Below, one piece after another: positions 17,323-27,126 of a stretch of 64,000 nt of DNA. Numbering within the stretch: position 1 is the first letter of the stretch; each line of letters begins with the position of its first letter. The notes below the pieces were generated by a model, which made no database searches, was not told the origin of the DNA, and was given only the letters and a program-made list of their open reading frames with translations. The position numbers and the translations under genes were made by a program. The DNA is from Aromatoleum tolulyticum (GTDB lineage Bacteria > Pseudomonadota > Gammaproteobacteria > Burkholderiales > Rhodocyclaceae): positions 1 to 64,000 of the forward strand of contig NZ_FTMD01000018.1 of the NCBI RefSeq assembly GCF_900156155.1. Direction: 5' to 3'.

Positions 17323-17792
17323 ACGAAGCGCAGGGCGTGGTAGAGCGGGTCGACGGTGCGCGCGCGTGGGTTCGCCTGACCGAGCGGGCGGGGGGCTGCG
17401 GACGCTGCGACGAGCCGGGCGGATGCCGCTCGACGGGCCTCGCGTATGCGTTGAAGGCGCCTGAGGAAGTGTTTGCGGTTCCGAATCCTTTCGATGTTCG
17501 GCCGGGCGAGCTGGTGCGCCTGCGGATGCGCGACGGTGCGCCGTTGCGGGGCGCGCTGCTGGGTTACGGCCTGTCCGTCGGGCTGCTGCTGATTGGTGCC
17601 GCGCTCGGCAGCGCACTCGCCGACCCCGGTGCGCAGGACCCGAGCACCGCGGTGGGGGGGCTTGTCGGACTTGCGGTCGCGCTCGGGATCAATCGCGCGG
17701 TCTTCCGCAGCCGGACCGTGCGTCGCGGATTCGAGATCGAGATGGTGCGCGGGAGCGCCGAATGTGGTGTGGCGGGGGCGCAGCAGGAATGA
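17319..17792 (+). CDS. rseC: SoxR-reducing system protein RseC/MucC
   Basis: A 157-residue inner-membrane protein of the RseC/MucC family, linked to sigma-E control and to reduction of SoxR. Cysteines at 27, 30 and 36 (GGCGRCDEPGGC) form the family cluster. Two hydrophobic segments lie around residues 76-96 and 106-124. Its exact biochemical role is not settled. The start overlaps rseB and the stop overlaps mucD, both by 4 bases. Confidence 0.88.
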   Translation: MNEAQGVVERVDGARAWVRLTERAGGCGRCDEPGGCRSTGLAYALKAPEEVFAVPNPFDVRPGELVRLRMRDGAPLRGALLGYGLSVGLLLIGAALGSALADPGAQDPSTAVGGLVGLAVALGINRAVFRSRTVRRGFEIEMVRGSAECGVAGAQQE

Positions 17793-19213
17793 ACGTCGGG
17801 CGTCTGCTGCGCGCACTTGTCTTTGCGCTGTCCTGCGTATTTGCAGCCTCTGCCGCGTGTGCCGCGGGCAGCCTGATTGCCTTGCCCGATTTCACGCAGC
17901 TCGTGCAGCGGCATGGTGCGGCTGTCGTGAACATCAGCGCGGCGCAGGCGGGGAAGGGCGCCGGGCCGGGGTTCCCGGGGCTTGCGCCGGACGATCCGAT
18001 GTTCGATTTCTTCCGGCGCTTCATTCCGCGCAAGCCCGAACATCCCCGCATCGATCCCGACAACAAGTCGCTGGGTTCCGGCTTCATCGTGAGTGCGGAC
18101 GGCTATATCCTGACCAACGCACACGTCATCGAAGGGGCGGAGGAGATCATCGTCCGCCTGGTCGACAAACGCGAGTTCCGCGCGCGCGTGGTGGGGGCGG
18201 ATGCGCGGTCCGATGTGGCGCTGATCAAGATCGACGCGACCGATCTGCCGCGTCTGGCGATCGGGGACCCGGACAAGCTGCAGGTTGGGGAGTGGGTGGT
18301 TGCGATCGGATCGCCCTTCGGTTTCGACCATTCGGTGACGGCCGGCATCGTCAGCGCGAAGGGGCGCAGCCTGCCGGACGAGAATTTCGTGCCCTTCATC
18401 CAGACGGACGTCGCGATCAACCCCGGCAATTCGGGTGGGCCGCTGTTCAACCTCAAGGGTGAGGTGGTCGGCATCAATTCGCAGATCTACAGCCAGACCG
18501 GCGGTTTCATGGGGCTGTCGTTCGCGATCCCGATCAACCTCGCCATGGAGATCCAGGGGCAGCTCAAGTCCAGCGGCCGCGTGCAGCGCGGGCGTATTGG
18601 TGTCGCCATCCAGGAAGTGACGCGCGCGCTCGCGGAGACCTTTGCATTGCCGCGTGCGGAAGGGGCGCTCGTGAGCGCCGTCGAGCCGGGTGGTCCGGCG
18701 GCGAAGGCGGGCATCGAGCAGGGCGACGTGATCGTGCGTTTCGCCGGCAAGGCGGTCGAAGAGTCAAGCGATCTGCCCCGGATCGTGTCCACGAGCCGTC
18801 CCGGATCCCAGGTCAACCTGGCGCTGTACCGGGCGGGCGCACTACGCGAGATCAATATCGTGGTCGGCGAATGGACGGACGAAGGCGGTTCGCGCGCGCG
18901 CCGAAGCGAGCGCGTGCAGCCGGCGCCCAACAAGCTCGGCCTCGTGCTCGCACTGCCGACCCCGGCGCAGAAACGCGAGCGCAACGTGGAGCACGGGCTG
19001 GTCATCGAACGGGTGCAGGGCGCCGCGGCGCGCGCCGACCTGCAGGTGGGCGACATCGTGCTCGCAATCGTGTCCGGTGGGCGCCAGATCGCGCTGAAGT
19101 CGGTGGATGGCTTTGCTCGCCAGGCTGCGGAGGTCAAGGACGGCCAGTTGGTGACCTTGCTGGTGCACCGCGGGTCCGGAACGAGCTACGTGACCCTGAG
19201 GGCGGGGGATTGA
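17789..19213 (+). CDS. mucD: Periplasmic serine protease MucD/DegP-like
   Basis: Periplasmic HtrA-type protease and chaperone that removes misfolded envelope proteins. The 474-residue protein has a signal peptide (about 1-25), a trypsin-like domain with His112 (TNAHVI), Asp142 (ARSDVALIK) and Ser215 (NPGNSGGPL), then two PDZ domains (about 265-360 and 385-474). It belongs with the rpoE operon, as mucD does in Pseudomonas. The ATG at 17789 overlaps rseC; AGGA lies immediately upstream. The name degQ would be equally defensible. Confidence 0.94.
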   Translation: MNVGRLLRALVFALSCVFAASAACAAGSLIALPDFTQLVQRHGAAVVNISAAQAGKGAGPGFPGLAPDDPMFDFFRRFIPRKPEHPRIDPDNKSLGSGFIVSADGYILTNAHVIEGAEEIIVRLVDKREFRARVVGADARSDVALIKIDATDLPRLAIGDPDKLQVGEWVVAIGSPFGFDHSVTAGIVSAKGRSLPDENFVPFIQTDVAINPGNSGGPLFNLKGEVVGINSQIYSQTGGFMGLSFAIPINLAMEIQGQLKSSGRVQRGRIGVAIQEVTRALAETFALPRAEGALVSAVEPGGPAAKAGIEQGDVIVRFAGKAVEESSDLPRIVSTSRPGSQVNLALYRAGALREINIVVGEWTDEGGSRARRSERVQPAPNKLGLVLALPTPAQKRERNVEHGLVIERVQGAAARADLQVGDIVLAIVSGGRQIALKSVDGFARQAAEVKDGQLVTLLVHRGSGTSYVTLRAGD

Positions 19214-19215
19214 GC

Positions 19216-19476
19216 GTGGTACGCGAGCTCACCGTCATGAGTCGCGAATGGTGTCATCTGTGTCACGATCTCGTTGACCGGTTGCTGCCCTTGGCTGCCG
19301 AACTCGGGTGGGCCGTGCGCGTCCTGGATGTCGATGCCGATCCTGTGCTGGAAGCGCGGTGGGATGAGCTGGTTCCCGTCGTCCTGGCCGGCGACACCGA
19401 GCTGTGCCATTACCACCTCGACGAGGCGGCGATCCGTGCCTATTGCGGGCGTTTTCCGCTAGAATCCGCGGCTTAG
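19216..19476 (+). CDS. Glutaredoxin-like protein (DUF836 type)
   Basis: An 86-residue thioredoxin-fold protein with the CxxC motif WCHLC (Cys13 and Cys16) and the cis-Pro region ELVPVVL. It resembles the short glutaredoxin-like family often found next to mucD or lepA in betaproteobacteria. It may act in thiol reduction, but the partner is unknown. The start is uncertain: GTG 19216 (with GGGGG upstream) or the in-frame TTG 19210 that overlaps the mucD stop. The C-terminus contains a TAGAAT sequence that may be chance. Confidence 0.82.
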   Translation: MVRELTVMSREWCHLCHDLVDRLLPLAAELGWAVRVLDVDADPVLEARWDELVPVVLAGDTELCHYHLDEAAIRAYCGRFPLESAA

Positions 19477-19530
19477 CCGATTCAACCGATTCATCCTGGG
19501 TGCCGCATGGCACCTTTATTTTGTTGGCGC

Positions 19531-21327
19531 ATGCAACACATCCGAAACTTTTCCATCATCGCCCACATCGATCACGGCAAGTCCACGCTGGCTGATCGGC
19601 TCATCCACTATTGCGGCGGGCTCTCCGATCGCGAGATGGAGGAGCAGGTGCTCGATTCGATGGACCTCGAACGCGAGCGCGGGATCACGATCAAGGCGCA
19701 GACGGCCGCTCTGCAGTACAAGGCGAAGGATGGTCAGGTCTACAACCTGAACTTGATCGACACGCCGGGGCATGTGGACTTCTCCTACGAGGTGAGCCGT
19801 TCGCTGTCGGCCTGCGAGGGCGCGCTGCTCGTGGTCGATGCGTCGCAGGGTGTCGAGGCGCAGACGGTCGCGAACTGCTACACGGCGATCGAGCAGAATG
19901 TCGAGGTCGTACCGGTCCTGAACAAGATCGACCTCCCCGCGGCGGATCCGGACAACGCGCGCCAGGAAATCGAGGACGTGATCGGCGTCGATGCGTCCGA
20001 GGCCGTGCTGTGTTCGGCGAAGACGGGGCTGGGCATCGAGGACGTGCTCGAGACCGTCGTGCGCCGCGTCCCGCCGCCCAAGGGCGATCCCGCGGCGCCG
20101 CTGAAGGCGTTGATCATCGACTCGTGGTTCGACAATTACGTCGGTGTCGTGATGCTGGTGCGCGTCGTGGACGGCGTGCTGCGGCCGAAGGACCGCATCC
20201 TCCTGATGGCGAACGGTGCCCAGTATCCGTGCGACCAGGTCGGCGTGTTCACTCCGCGCTCGGTTCCGCGTACTGAATTGTCCGCTGGCGAGGTGGGCTT
20301 CATCATCGCCGGCATCAAGGAACTGCAGGCGGCGAAAGTGGGTGACACCGTGACCCTCGCGAGCCGTCCGGCGGTCGAACCGCTGCCCGGCTTCAAGGAG
20401 ATCAAGCCGCAGGTGTTCGCCGGCCTGTATCCGGTCGAGTCGAGCGAGTACGACCAGTTGCGCGATTCGCTGGAGAAGCTGCGCCTGAACGACGCCTCGC
20501 TGCAGTTCGAGCCGGAAGTCTCGCAGGCGCTGGGCTTCGGTTTCCGCTGCGGCTTCCTTGGCCTGCTGCACATGGACATCGTGCAGGAGCGCCTCGAACG
20601 CGAATTCGACATGAACCTCATCACCACTGCGCCGACCGTCGTGTATGAGGTGGTGATGAACAGCGGTGAAGTGATTCATGTCGAGAATCCTTCCAAACTG
20701 CCCGACCTGTCGAAAGTTGCGGAGATTCGCGAGCCCATCATCACGGCGACGATCTTCATGCCGCAGGAATATGTCGGTCCGGTGATCACGCTGTGCAACC
20801 TGAAGCGCGGCGTGCAGGTCGATATGCGCTACCACGGCCGCCAGGTGCAACTGATCTACGACCTGCCGATGAACGAAGTGGTGATGGACTTCTTCGACAA
20901 GCTGAAGTCGGTGTCGCGCGGCTACGCGTCGCTGGACTATGAGTTCAAGGAGTACCGTGCGGCCGATCTCGTGAAGCTCGACATGATGGTCGGCGGCGAG
21001 AAGGTCGATGCGCTGTCGGTGATCGTGCACCGCGCCTCGGCACAGTATCGCGGGCGTGAAGTGGCGGCGAAGCTGCGTTCGCTGATTCCGCGCCAGATGT
21101 TCGACGTCGCCGTCCAGGCAGCGATCGGCTCGCACATCATTGCGCGCGAGACCATCAAGGCGCTGCGCAAGAACGTGCTCGCGAAGTGCTATGGCGGCGA
21201 CATCTCGCGCAAGAAGAAACTGCTCGAGAAACAGAAGGAAGGCAAGAAGCGCATGAAACAGGTCGGCAACGTCGAAATTCCGCAGGAGGCCTTCCTCTCC
21301 GTGCTGCGGGTGGACGAAGGCAAATAA
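19531..21327 (+). CDS. lepA: Elongation factor 4
   Basis: Ribosome-associated GTPase (EF4/LepA), implicated in 30S biogenesis and in relieving stalled ribosomes. The 598-residue protein begins [19 protein letters not shown], containing the G1 motif. G3 is DTPGHVDF and G4 NKIDLP. The EF-G-like domains and the LepA-specific C-terminal domain ([32 protein letters not shown]) are complete. Start ATG 19531 fits the family; the longer in-frame ATG at 19507 adds an unrelated stretch. lepB follows after 52 bases, as in E. coli. Confidence 0.96.
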   Translation: MQHIRNFSIIAHIDHGKSTLADRLIHYCGGLSDREMEEQVLDSMDLERERGITIKAQTAALQYKAKDGQVYNLNLIDTPGHVDFSYEVSRSLSACEGALLVVDASQGVEAQTVANCYTAIEQNVEVVPVLNKIDLPAADPDNARQEIEDVIGVDASEAVLCSAKTGLGIEDVLETVVRRVPPPKGDPAAPLKALIIDSWFDNYVGVVMLVRVVDGVLRPKDRILLMANGAQYPCDQVGVFTPRSVPRTELSAGEVGFIIAGIKELQAAKVGDTVTLASRPAVEPLPGFKEIKPQVFAGLYPVESSEYDQLRDSLEKLRLNDASLQFEPEVSQALGFGFRCGFLGLLHMDIVQERLEREFDMNLITTAPTVVYEVVMNSGEVIHVENPSKLPDLSKVAEIREPIITATIFMPQEYVGPVITLCNLKRGVQVDMRYHGRQVQLIYDLPMNEVVMDFFDKLKSVSRGYASLDYEFKEYRAADLVKLDMMVGGEKVDALSVIVHRASAQYRGREVAAKLRSLIPRQMFDVAVQAAIGSHIIARETIKALRKNVLAKCYGGDISRKKKLLEKQKEGKKRMKQVGNVEIPQEAFLSVLRVDEGK

Positions 21328-21379
21328 GCGGCGGGGCCTTGCGCCGCGCTGCGTTGAATCGCGACGAAACGGAGTCTGT

Positions 21380-22168
21380 GTGAATTTTGCGCTGGTGTTG
21401 TTCCTGCTGCTGGTGGCAACGGCGATCCTTTGGGGCATCGACCACTTCTACGCGAAGAAGCGTCGCTCTCCCGGTGCCCCCTCGCCATGGTGGGTCGAGT
21501 ACGGTGCCAGTTTCTTTCCGGTGATCCTGATCGTGTTCGGCCTGCGCTCGTTCATTGTCGAGCCGTTCAAGATTCCGTCCGGGTCGATGATTCCGACGCT
21601 GCTCGTCGGTGATTTCATCCTCGTGAACAAGTGGACCTACGGCATTCGCCTGCCGGTGATCAACAAGAAGATCGTCGAGGTGAATTCGCCCAAGCGCGGC
21701 GACGTGATGGTGTTCCGCTATCCTGCCGATCCGTCGATGGATTACATCAAGCGCGTCGTGGGACTTCCGGGCGACAGGATCGAGTACATCGACAAGCGCC
21801 TGCGCATCAATGGCGAAGCGGTGCCGATCGCGCCGCAGGACGATTACCTCCATCCGGATCGCCTGTACTACTCGCCGCGTTTCCTGGAAAAACTGGGTGC
21901 CGTCGAGCATTCGGTATTGATCGAGCGTGACGTGCCGCCCTTCGTGCCGCAGGTACTCGATTATCCGCGTCGCGAGAACTGCACCTATACTACGGCCGGC
22001 GTGCGTTGCACCGTACCCGAAGGGCATTACTTCGTGATGGGCGACAACCGCGACGCGAGCAGCGACAGCCGCGTCTGGGGATTCGTTCCGGATGAGAACA
22101 TCGTCGGCAGGGCGTTCTTCATCTGGTTCAACTTCAACGACATGAAACGGATTGGCGGGTTCCACTGA
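21380..22168 (+). CDS. lepB: Signal peptidase I
   Basis: Inner-membrane protease that removes signal peptides from Sec and Tat substrates. The 262-residue protein has an N-terminal membrane segment (about 2-20) and a second near 44-60. The Ser-Lys dyad is Ser69 (IPSGSMIPT) and Lys124 (YIKRVVGLPGD). The box-E block GDNRDASSDSRVWG is present. The GTG start has GGAG five bases upstream. It is shorter than the E. coli enzyme (324), typical of betaproteobacteria. A DUF4845 gene follows after 12 bases. Confidence 0.95.
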   Translation: MNFALVLFLLLVATAILWGIDHFYAKKRRSPGAPSPWWVEYGASFFPVILIVFGLRSFIVEPFKIPSGSMIPTLLVGDFILVNKWTYGIRLPVINKKIVEVNSPKRGDVMVFRYPADPSMDYIKRVVGLPGDRIEYIDKRLRINGEAVPIAPQDDYLHPDRLYYSPRFLEKLGAVEHSVLIERDVPPFVPQVLDYPRRENCTYTTAGVRCTVPEGHYFVMGDNRDASSDSRVWGFVPDENIVGRAFFIWFNFNDMKRIGGFH

Positions 22169-22180
22169 TACGGAGACGGC

Positions 22181-22546
22181 ATGCGGATGAAGAAATGGCA
22201 ACAGGGCGTGAGCCCTATCAGCGTACTGGTTGTCGGCGGGCTTCTCGGCTTCGTGCTGTTGATCGGCTTTCGTGCCGTTCCGGCAGTAAACGAGTACTTT
22301 GCGATCCAGCGCATCATTAACAAGGTGGCCGATGAGGGCGACGGCGGGGCGTCGATCGCCGACATGCGCAGGAGTTTCGAGCGCCGCGGCCAGATCGACG
22401 ACGTGGTCACGGTGACCGGTGCGGACCTCGATATCAGGAAGGATGGCGGCAAGGTCGTCATCGACGTCGAGTATTCCCGCAAGGTCCCGGTGGTGACCAA
22501 CGTCAGCCTGCTGATCGACTTCAAAGCGACGACGACTGGAAGATAG
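22181..22546 (+). CDS. DUF4845 membrane-anchored protein
   Basis: A 121-residue protein of unknown function. A basic N-terminus (MRMKKWQQG) leads into one membrane segment (about 12-32, [16 protein letters not shown]), then a soluble periplasmic-like domain with [15 protein letters not shown] and [14 protein letters not shown]. It looks like a pilin-type or signal-anchor topology. Placement between lepB and rnc recurs in beta- and gammaproteobacteria, suggesting a link to signal peptidase or to envelope assembly, which is inference. Its stop TAG shares one base with the rnc GTG. Confidence 0.8.
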   Translation: MRMKKWQQGVSPISVLVVGGLLGFVLLIGFRAVPAVNEYFAIQRIINKVADEGDGGASIADMRRSFERRGQIDDVVTVTGADLDIRKDGGKVVIDVEYSRKVPVVTNVSLLIDFKATTTGR

Positions 22547-23223
22547 TGGCCGCCAACCTGGATCGCCTTCAGCGGAGCGTCGGATATCAGTTCACGGACC
22601 GCGCGCTGCTGGAGCAGGCTCTCACGCACCGCAGCTTCGGGCTGCCCAATAACGAGCGTCTGGAGTTCCTCGGCGACAGCATCCTGAATTGCGTCGTCGC
22701 GATCGCGCTGTTCGAGCGTTTCGGCGAGTTGCGCGAAGGCGAGATGTCACGTCTGCGGGCCTCGCTGGTGTGCCAGGACGGCCTGCATGGCATTGCCCGC
22801 GAACTCGATCTCGGCGAGTACCTGCGCCTGGGCGAGGGGGAATTGAAGAGCGGCGGGTTCCGTCGGCCCTCCATCCTCGCCGACGCACTCGAAGCCATGT
22901 TCGCGGCAGTCTTTCTCGACCAGGGTTTCGACGCGGCGAAGACGGTGATCGATCGTCTGTATGCGCCGCTGATCGCAGCCATCGATCCCCGCGTGGCAGC
23001 CAAGGATCCGAAGACCGCACTGCAGGAATACCTGCAGGGGCGCAAGATGGCGCTGCCCACCTACACGACGGTGAAGGTGCATGGCGAGGCGCACGCGCAG
23101 GAATTCGAGGTCACCTGCGAGGTCAACGCGCTGAAGATCCGTACCACCGGGCGGGGCGCGAGCCGTCGCGCCGCCGAGCAACAGTCGGCCGAGAATGCGC
23201 TGGCGCAGTTGAGGAAGTCATGA
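22546..23223 (+). CDS. rnc: Ribonuclease III
   Basis: Double-strand-specific endonuclease that cuts rRNA precursors and regulatory duplexes. The 225-residue protein has the signature ERLEFLGDS (37-45) with catalytic Asp44, the second acidic Glu114 ([10 protein letters not shown]), and a C-terminal double-stranded RNA-binding domain (about 153-222). The start is GTG at 22546, overlapping the preceding stop by one base. The rnc-era-recO-pdxJ-acpS order equals that of E. coli and supports co-expression. Confidence 0.96.
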   Translation: MAANLDRLQRSVGYQFTDRALLEQALTHRSFGLPNNERLEFLGDSILNCVVAIALFERFGELREGEMSRLRASLVCQDGLHGIARELDLGEYLRLGEGELKSGGFRRPSILADALEAMFAAVFLDQGFDAAKTVIDRLYAPLIAAIDPRVAAKDPKTALQEYLQGRKMALPTYTTVKVHGEAHAQEFEVTCEVNALKIRTTGRGASRRAAEQQSAENALAQLRKS

Positions 23224-24146
23224 ACGAGAATATCGGCCCGGAAAACGGGCCTGCCGCAGCGCCCGAAGGATTTCGCACGGGCTTCGTCGCCATCGTCGGG
23301 CGGCCCAACGTCGGCAAATCGACGCTGCTGAACCGCCTGATCGGGCAGAAGATCAGCATCGTTTCGCGCAAGGCGCAGACGACGCGGCATCGCGTGACGG
23401 GCATCCTGACCAACGATGACGCGCAGTTCGTCTTCGTCGATACGCCGGGTTTCCAGACCAAGCATCGCAACGCGCTCAACCGTTCGATGAACCGGACGGT
23501 GTCGCAGGTGCTCGCCGACGTCGATCTCGTGCTCTTCGTGATCGAGGCCGGCCGCTTCGGCGAGGACGACCGCAAGGTGGTCGAGGTGCTGCCGCAGGAA
23601 GGGAAGGTGGTCCTCGTCATCAACAAGGTCGATCGGCTTGCCGACAAGAGCCAGTTGCTGCCCTTCATCGCGCGCGTGAAGGACGTGTACCCGTTCACCG
23701 AGATCGTGCCGCTCAGCGCCGAGCGGGGGACCAACGTCGAACAACTGCTCAAGGCGGTGACGCCGCTCCTGCCCGAGGGCGCGCCGATGTACGGCGAGGA
23801 TGAGATCACCGACCGCAGCGAGCGTTTCCTCGCAGCCGAGTTCCTGCGCGAGAAGCTCTTCCGCCTCCTCGGGGACGAACTGCCCTACGGCATCGCGGTC
23901 GAGATCGAGAAGTTCGAAACGGAAGGCAATCTGCGTCGCATCCACGCGGCGGTCGTCGTCGACCGTGCCAGTCACAAGGCGATCGTCATCGGTAGGGGCG
24001 GCGAGCAGTTGAAGCGCATCGCCTCGGAGGCGCGCGTGGAGCTGGAGCAGTTGTTCGACGGCAAGGTCTTTCTCGAGGTGTGGGTCAAGGTCAAGAGCGG
24101 CTGGGCGGATGACGAGCGCGCGCTCAAGAGCCTGGGCTACGAATAA
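23220..24146 (+). CDS. era: GTPase Era
   Basis: Essential GTPase that binds the 3' end of 16S rRNA and assists 30S assembly. The 308-residue protein has G1 GRPNVGKST (27-35), G3 DTPGF, G4 NKVD and a C-terminal KH domain ([16 protein letters not shown]). A 20-residue acidic, Pro/Ala-rich N-terminal extension precedes the GTPase domain. The ATG overlaps the rnc stop by 4 bases, so Era and RNase III are co-translated. Confidence 0.96.
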   Translation: MNENIGPENGPAAAPEGFRTGFVAIVGRPNVGKSTLLNRLIGQKISIVSRKAQTTRHRVTGILTNDDAQFVFVDTPGFQTKHRNALNRSMNRTVSQVLADVDLVLFVIEAGRFGEDDRKVVEVLPQEGKVVLVINKVDRLADKSQLLPFIARVKDVYPFTEIVPLSAERGTNVEQLLKAVTPLLPEGAPMYGEDEITDRSERFLAAEFLREKLFRLLGDELPYGIAVEIEKFETEGNLRRIHAAVVVDRASHKAIVIGRGGEQLKRIASEARVELEQLFDGKVFLEVWVKVKSGWADDERALKSLGYE

Positions 24147-24167
24147 GGCCTGCGGGCGCATGCCGTC

Positions 24168-24890
24168 GTGAGCCAGAAGCAGCGCGTCGACCAGCAGCCC
24201 GGTTTCGTCCTGCATACACACCCCTGGCGCGAGACCAGCCTCATCGTCGAAGTCTTCTCGCGCGATCACGGTCGCGTCGCAGTGGTCGCCAAGGGCGCGC
24301 GGCGTCCGATGTCGGCGCTGCGCGGCGTCATCATGGCGTTTCAGCCGTTGCTGCTGGACTGGTCCGGTGGCGGCGAGATGAAGACGCTTGTGCGCGCCGA
24401 GCGCTGCGGCGGACAGCCCTTGCTGGCGGGGCGCGCGCTGATGTGCGGTTACTACCTGAACGAGCTGCTCGTGCGCCTGACCGCCCGCGAGGATCCGCAT
24501 GCCGCGCTGTTCGATGCGTACGCACGTGCGATTGCGACCCTTGGCCGCGGCGAGCCGCAGGAGCCAGTCCTTCGTCGCTTCGAGCTCGCGCTGCTGCGCG
24601 AGCTCGGCTACGGCATCGGTCTCGCGTCGGACAGCGACTCGGGCGCGCCGCTCGATCCCCGTGCCGACTACGTCTATATAATCGAGCGCGGTCCGGTGCC
24701 GCTACCGGAGGACGCGGGGGATCTGCCGGCGACGAGCGGGCAGACCCTGCTCGACATGGAGCGCGACGATTTTTCCCGCCCCGAAACGCTGGTCCAGAGC
24801 AAGACCTTGCTTCGTATGCTGATCAATCATTACCTCGGCGGGCAGATCCTGCAGTCGCGCCGGGTTCTAAAGGAGTTGCTGGAGCTGTGA
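24168..24890 (+). CDS. recO: DNA repair protein RecO
   Basis: Recombination mediator that works with RecR to load RecA on SSB-coated gaps. The 240-residue protein begins with the OB-fold region (GFVLHTHPWRETSLIVEVFSR, EHGRVAVVAKGARR-type pattern) and continues with helical parts containing NELLVRLTARED and RRFELALLRELGYG. The zinc-finger cysteines of some RecO proteins are absent, as in E. coli. The start is GTG 24168. The stop TGA overlaps the pdxJ GTG start by 4 bases. Confidence 0.92.
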   Translation: MSQKQRVDQQPGFVLHTHPWRETSLIVEVFSRDHGRVAVVAKGARRPMSALRGVIMAFQPLLLDWSGGGEMKTLVRAERCGGQPLLAGRALMCGYYLNELLVRLTAREDPHAALFDAYARAIATLGRGEPQEPVLRRFELALLRELGYGIGLASDSDSGAPLDPRADYVYIIERGPVPLPEDAGDLPATSGQTLLDMERDDFSRPETLVQSKTLLRMLINHYLGGQILQSRRVLKELLEL

Positions 24891-25642
24891 TCGAACTCGG
24901 CGTGAATATCGACCACGTGGCGACGCTGCGCCAGGCGCGCCGCACCTGGGAGCCGGACCCGGCATGGGCGGCCGTGGAGGCGCATCTCGGCGGTGCGGAT
25001 GGCATCACCGTGCATCTGCGCGAGGATCGGCGCCACATCCAGGACGAGGACGTGCGCAGACTGCGCGAGCTCACGCAGGTCAAGCTGAACCTCGAGATGG
25101 CCGCGACCGACGAAATGGTCGGGATCGCGTGCCGCCTGAAGCCGGAGATGGCGATGCTGGTGCCGGAGGGGCGGCACGAGGTGACGACCGAAGGCGGCCT
25201 CGATGTCGTCGCCCAGGAGGCGCGGTTGACGAGCGTCGTGGGGCGGCTGGCCGACGCCGGGATCGTCACGAGCGTGTTCATCGATGCGGAGATTGCGCAG
25301 GTCGAGGCCGCCGCGCGCATCGGCGCGCGCGTGTGCGAGATCCACACCGGACCTTATGCGCATGCCTTCCACAATGCCGGACGGGACGCCGAGAGCGCGT
25401 CCGTGCTCGCGGAAATCGCGAAGGTGCGCGAGGCGGGTGACGCGATCCGTGGCCTGGGCATGCGCTTCAACGCCGGCCACGCCCTCAACTTCTACAACGT
25501 GCAGCCGATCGCACGGCTCGCAGGCGTGCGCGAACTGCACATCGGCCACGCTATCGTCAGCCGGGCGGTGTTCGCCGGTATGCGCGAGGCGGTGCGCGAG
25601 ATGAAGCGCCTGATGCGCGAGGCCGCGGGGCAGGGCTGCTGA
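24887..25642 (+). CDS. pdxJ: Pyridoxine 5'-phosphate synthase
   Basis: Condenses 1-deoxyxylulose 5-phosphate with 3-amino-2-oxopropyl phosphate to make pyridoxine 5'-phosphate, the last committed step of DXP-dependent vitamin B6 synthesis. The 251-residue TIM barrel begins IELGVNIDHVATLRQARR and has HLREDRRHIQDEDV, NLEMAA, LVPEGRHEVTTEGG and ELHIGHAIV. The GTG 24887 overlaps the recO stop. PLP made here serves the desulfurases and DapC elsewhere in the window. Confidence 0.96.
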   Translation: MIELGVNIDHVATLRQARRTWEPDPAWAAVEAHLGGADGITVHLREDRRHIQDEDVRRLRELTQVKLNLEMAATDEMVGIACRLKPEMAMLVPEGRHEVTTEGGLDVVAQEARLTSVVGRLADAGIVTSVFIDAEIAQVEAAARIGARVCEIHTGPYAHAFHNAGRDAESASVLAEIAKVREAGDAIRGLGMRFNAGHALNFYNVQPIARLAGVRELHIGHAIVSRAVFAGMREAVREMKRLMREAAGQGC

Positions 25643-25652
25643 GCGACGCAGG

Positions 25653-26033
25653 ATGATTCACGGGATCGGTACGGACATCGTTCAGATCGCCCGCCTGGGC
25701 GCTGCGCTGGAGCGCAATGGCGAGCGTTTCGCCGCGCGCATCCTTGCGGCCGGCGAGGAGCGCGAAGGCTTCCGGGCGAGTCGCGATCCGGCCCGATTCC
25801 TCGCCAAGCGTTTTGCCGCCAAGGAGGCGTTCGGCAAGGCTCTGGGCACGGGCGTTGCGGTCCCGGCAACCCTGCACGCGGTGCGGGTCGGGCATGACGA
25901 ACTCGGCAAGCCGGTCTACCTCTTTGACGACGGACTTGCCACCTACATGCGGGAGCGCGGACTGACTGCGCACCTGAGCCTGAGCGACGAAACCGATTAC
26001 GTGGTCGCGTTTGCGCTGATCGAGAAACCATGA
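25653..26033 (+). CDS. acpS: Holo-[acyl-carrier-protein] synthase
   Basis: Transfers 4'-phosphopantetheine from CoA to Ser37 of apo-ACP. The 126-residue protein starts [12 protein letters not shown] with the metal-binding Asp8, and has Glu58 in [14 protein letters not shown], the AcpS signature. It follows pdxJ by 10 bases, as in E. coli, and overlaps nagZ by 4 bases. Confidence 0.96.
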   Translation: MIHGIGTDIVQIARLGAALERNGERFAARILAAGEEREGFRASRDPARFLAKRFAAKEAFGKALGTGVAVPATLHAVRVGHDELGKPVYLFDDGLATYMRERGLTAHLSLSDETDYVVAFALIEKP

Positions 26034-27097
26034 ATTCGACAACTCAAGACAAGCTGCACCTGCCGCTCGGGCCGGTGATGCTCGACGTCGCGGGCACCGC
26101 GCTCACCGACGAGGAGCGCGAACGCTTGTGCGATCCGCTGGTCGGCGGTGTGATCCTGTTCGCGCGCAACTTCACCGGTTCGGAGCAACTCTCGGCGCTG
26201 ACGGCCGAGATCCACGCGTTGCGAGATCCGGCCCTCGTGATCGCGGTCGATCACGAAGGGGGGCGCGTGCAGCGCTTCCGCACCGACGGCTTCACGCGTC
26301 TGCCGTCGATGCGGCGGCTCGGACAACTGTGGGCACAAGACCACGTCGCCGCGCTGGACGCGGCACGCGCGGTCGGCTACGTGCTTGCGTCCGAACTGCT
26401 GGCTCACGGCGTGGACCTCAGCTTTGCGCCCGTGCTGGACCTCGATTACGGCTGCAGCCGGGTGATCGGGGACCGCTCCTTCCATCGCGATCCGCAGGTG
26501 GCGGCGTCGCTCGCGCAGGCTCTCGCCGCCGGTATGGCCGAGGCCGGGATGGGCTGCGTGGGCAAGCACTTCCCGGGACATGGTTTCGTCGAGGCCGATT
26601 CGCACCTCGAAATCCCGGTCGACGAGCGCGACTTCGACGCGATCTGGAACGAGGACATCGTCCCCTACCGCCATCGCATCGGACGGCAGCTCTCGGGTGT
26701 GATGCCGGCGCACGTCATCTATCCGAAGGTCGATCCGAATCCGGCGGGCTTTTCGCCCTTCTGGCTGCAGGACGTGTTGCGCGGACGCGTCGGCTTCAAG
26801 GGCGTCGTGTTCAGCGACGACCTGACGATGGAGGGGGCAGCCGTGGCCGGCGACATCCTCGCGCGTGCCAAGGCGGCCTATGCAGCCGGCTGCGACATGG
26901 TGCTGGTGTGCAATCGCCCGGATCTGGCTGCCGATCTGCTGGACCGCTGGGTTCCCGAGGTGCAGCCCGAGAGTCGCGCACGCATCGGTGCCTTGCGCGC
27001 GCGTCCGCAGTTCTGCGATCCCTTCTCGCTCGAACTGAGTCCGGTCTATCAGCAGGCGCGCGGGACGGTCGCCGAGATTCCCGCAGAGCTCGCCTGA
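26030..27097 (+). CDS. nagZ: Beta-N-acetylhexosaminidase NagZ
   Basis: Cytoplasmic GH3 glycosidase that removes N-acetylglucosamine from anhydromuropeptides in cell-wall recycling. The 355-residue protein has the family blocks [11 protein letters not shown] (73-83), GKHFPGHG (178-185, with the acid/base His) and FSDDLTMEG (261-269, nucleophile Asp263). In bacteria with AmpC its product is the inducer, but no ampC or ampR is nearby. The ATG overlaps the acpS stop by 4 bases. Confidence 0.94.
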   Translation: MNSTTQDKLHLPLGPVMLDVAGTALTDEERERLCDPLVGGVILFARNFTGSEQLSALTAEIHALRDPALVIAVDHEGGRVQRFRTDGFTRLPSMRRLGQLWAQDHVAALDAARAVGYVLASELLAHGVDLSFAPVLDLDYGCSRVIGDRSFHRDPQVAASLAQALAAGMAEAGMGCVGKHFPGHGFVEADSHLEIPVDERDFDAIWNEDIVPYRHRIGRQLSGVMPAHVIYPKVDPNPAGFSPFWLQDVLRGRVGFKGVVFSDDLTMEGAAVAGDILARAKAAYAAGCDMVLVCNRPDLAADLLDRWVPEVQPESRARIGALRARPQFCDPFSLELSPVYQQARGTVAEIPAELA

Positions 27098-27126
27098 GTC
27101 TTCATCCGGTTCCGAGTCCGCCGGCA

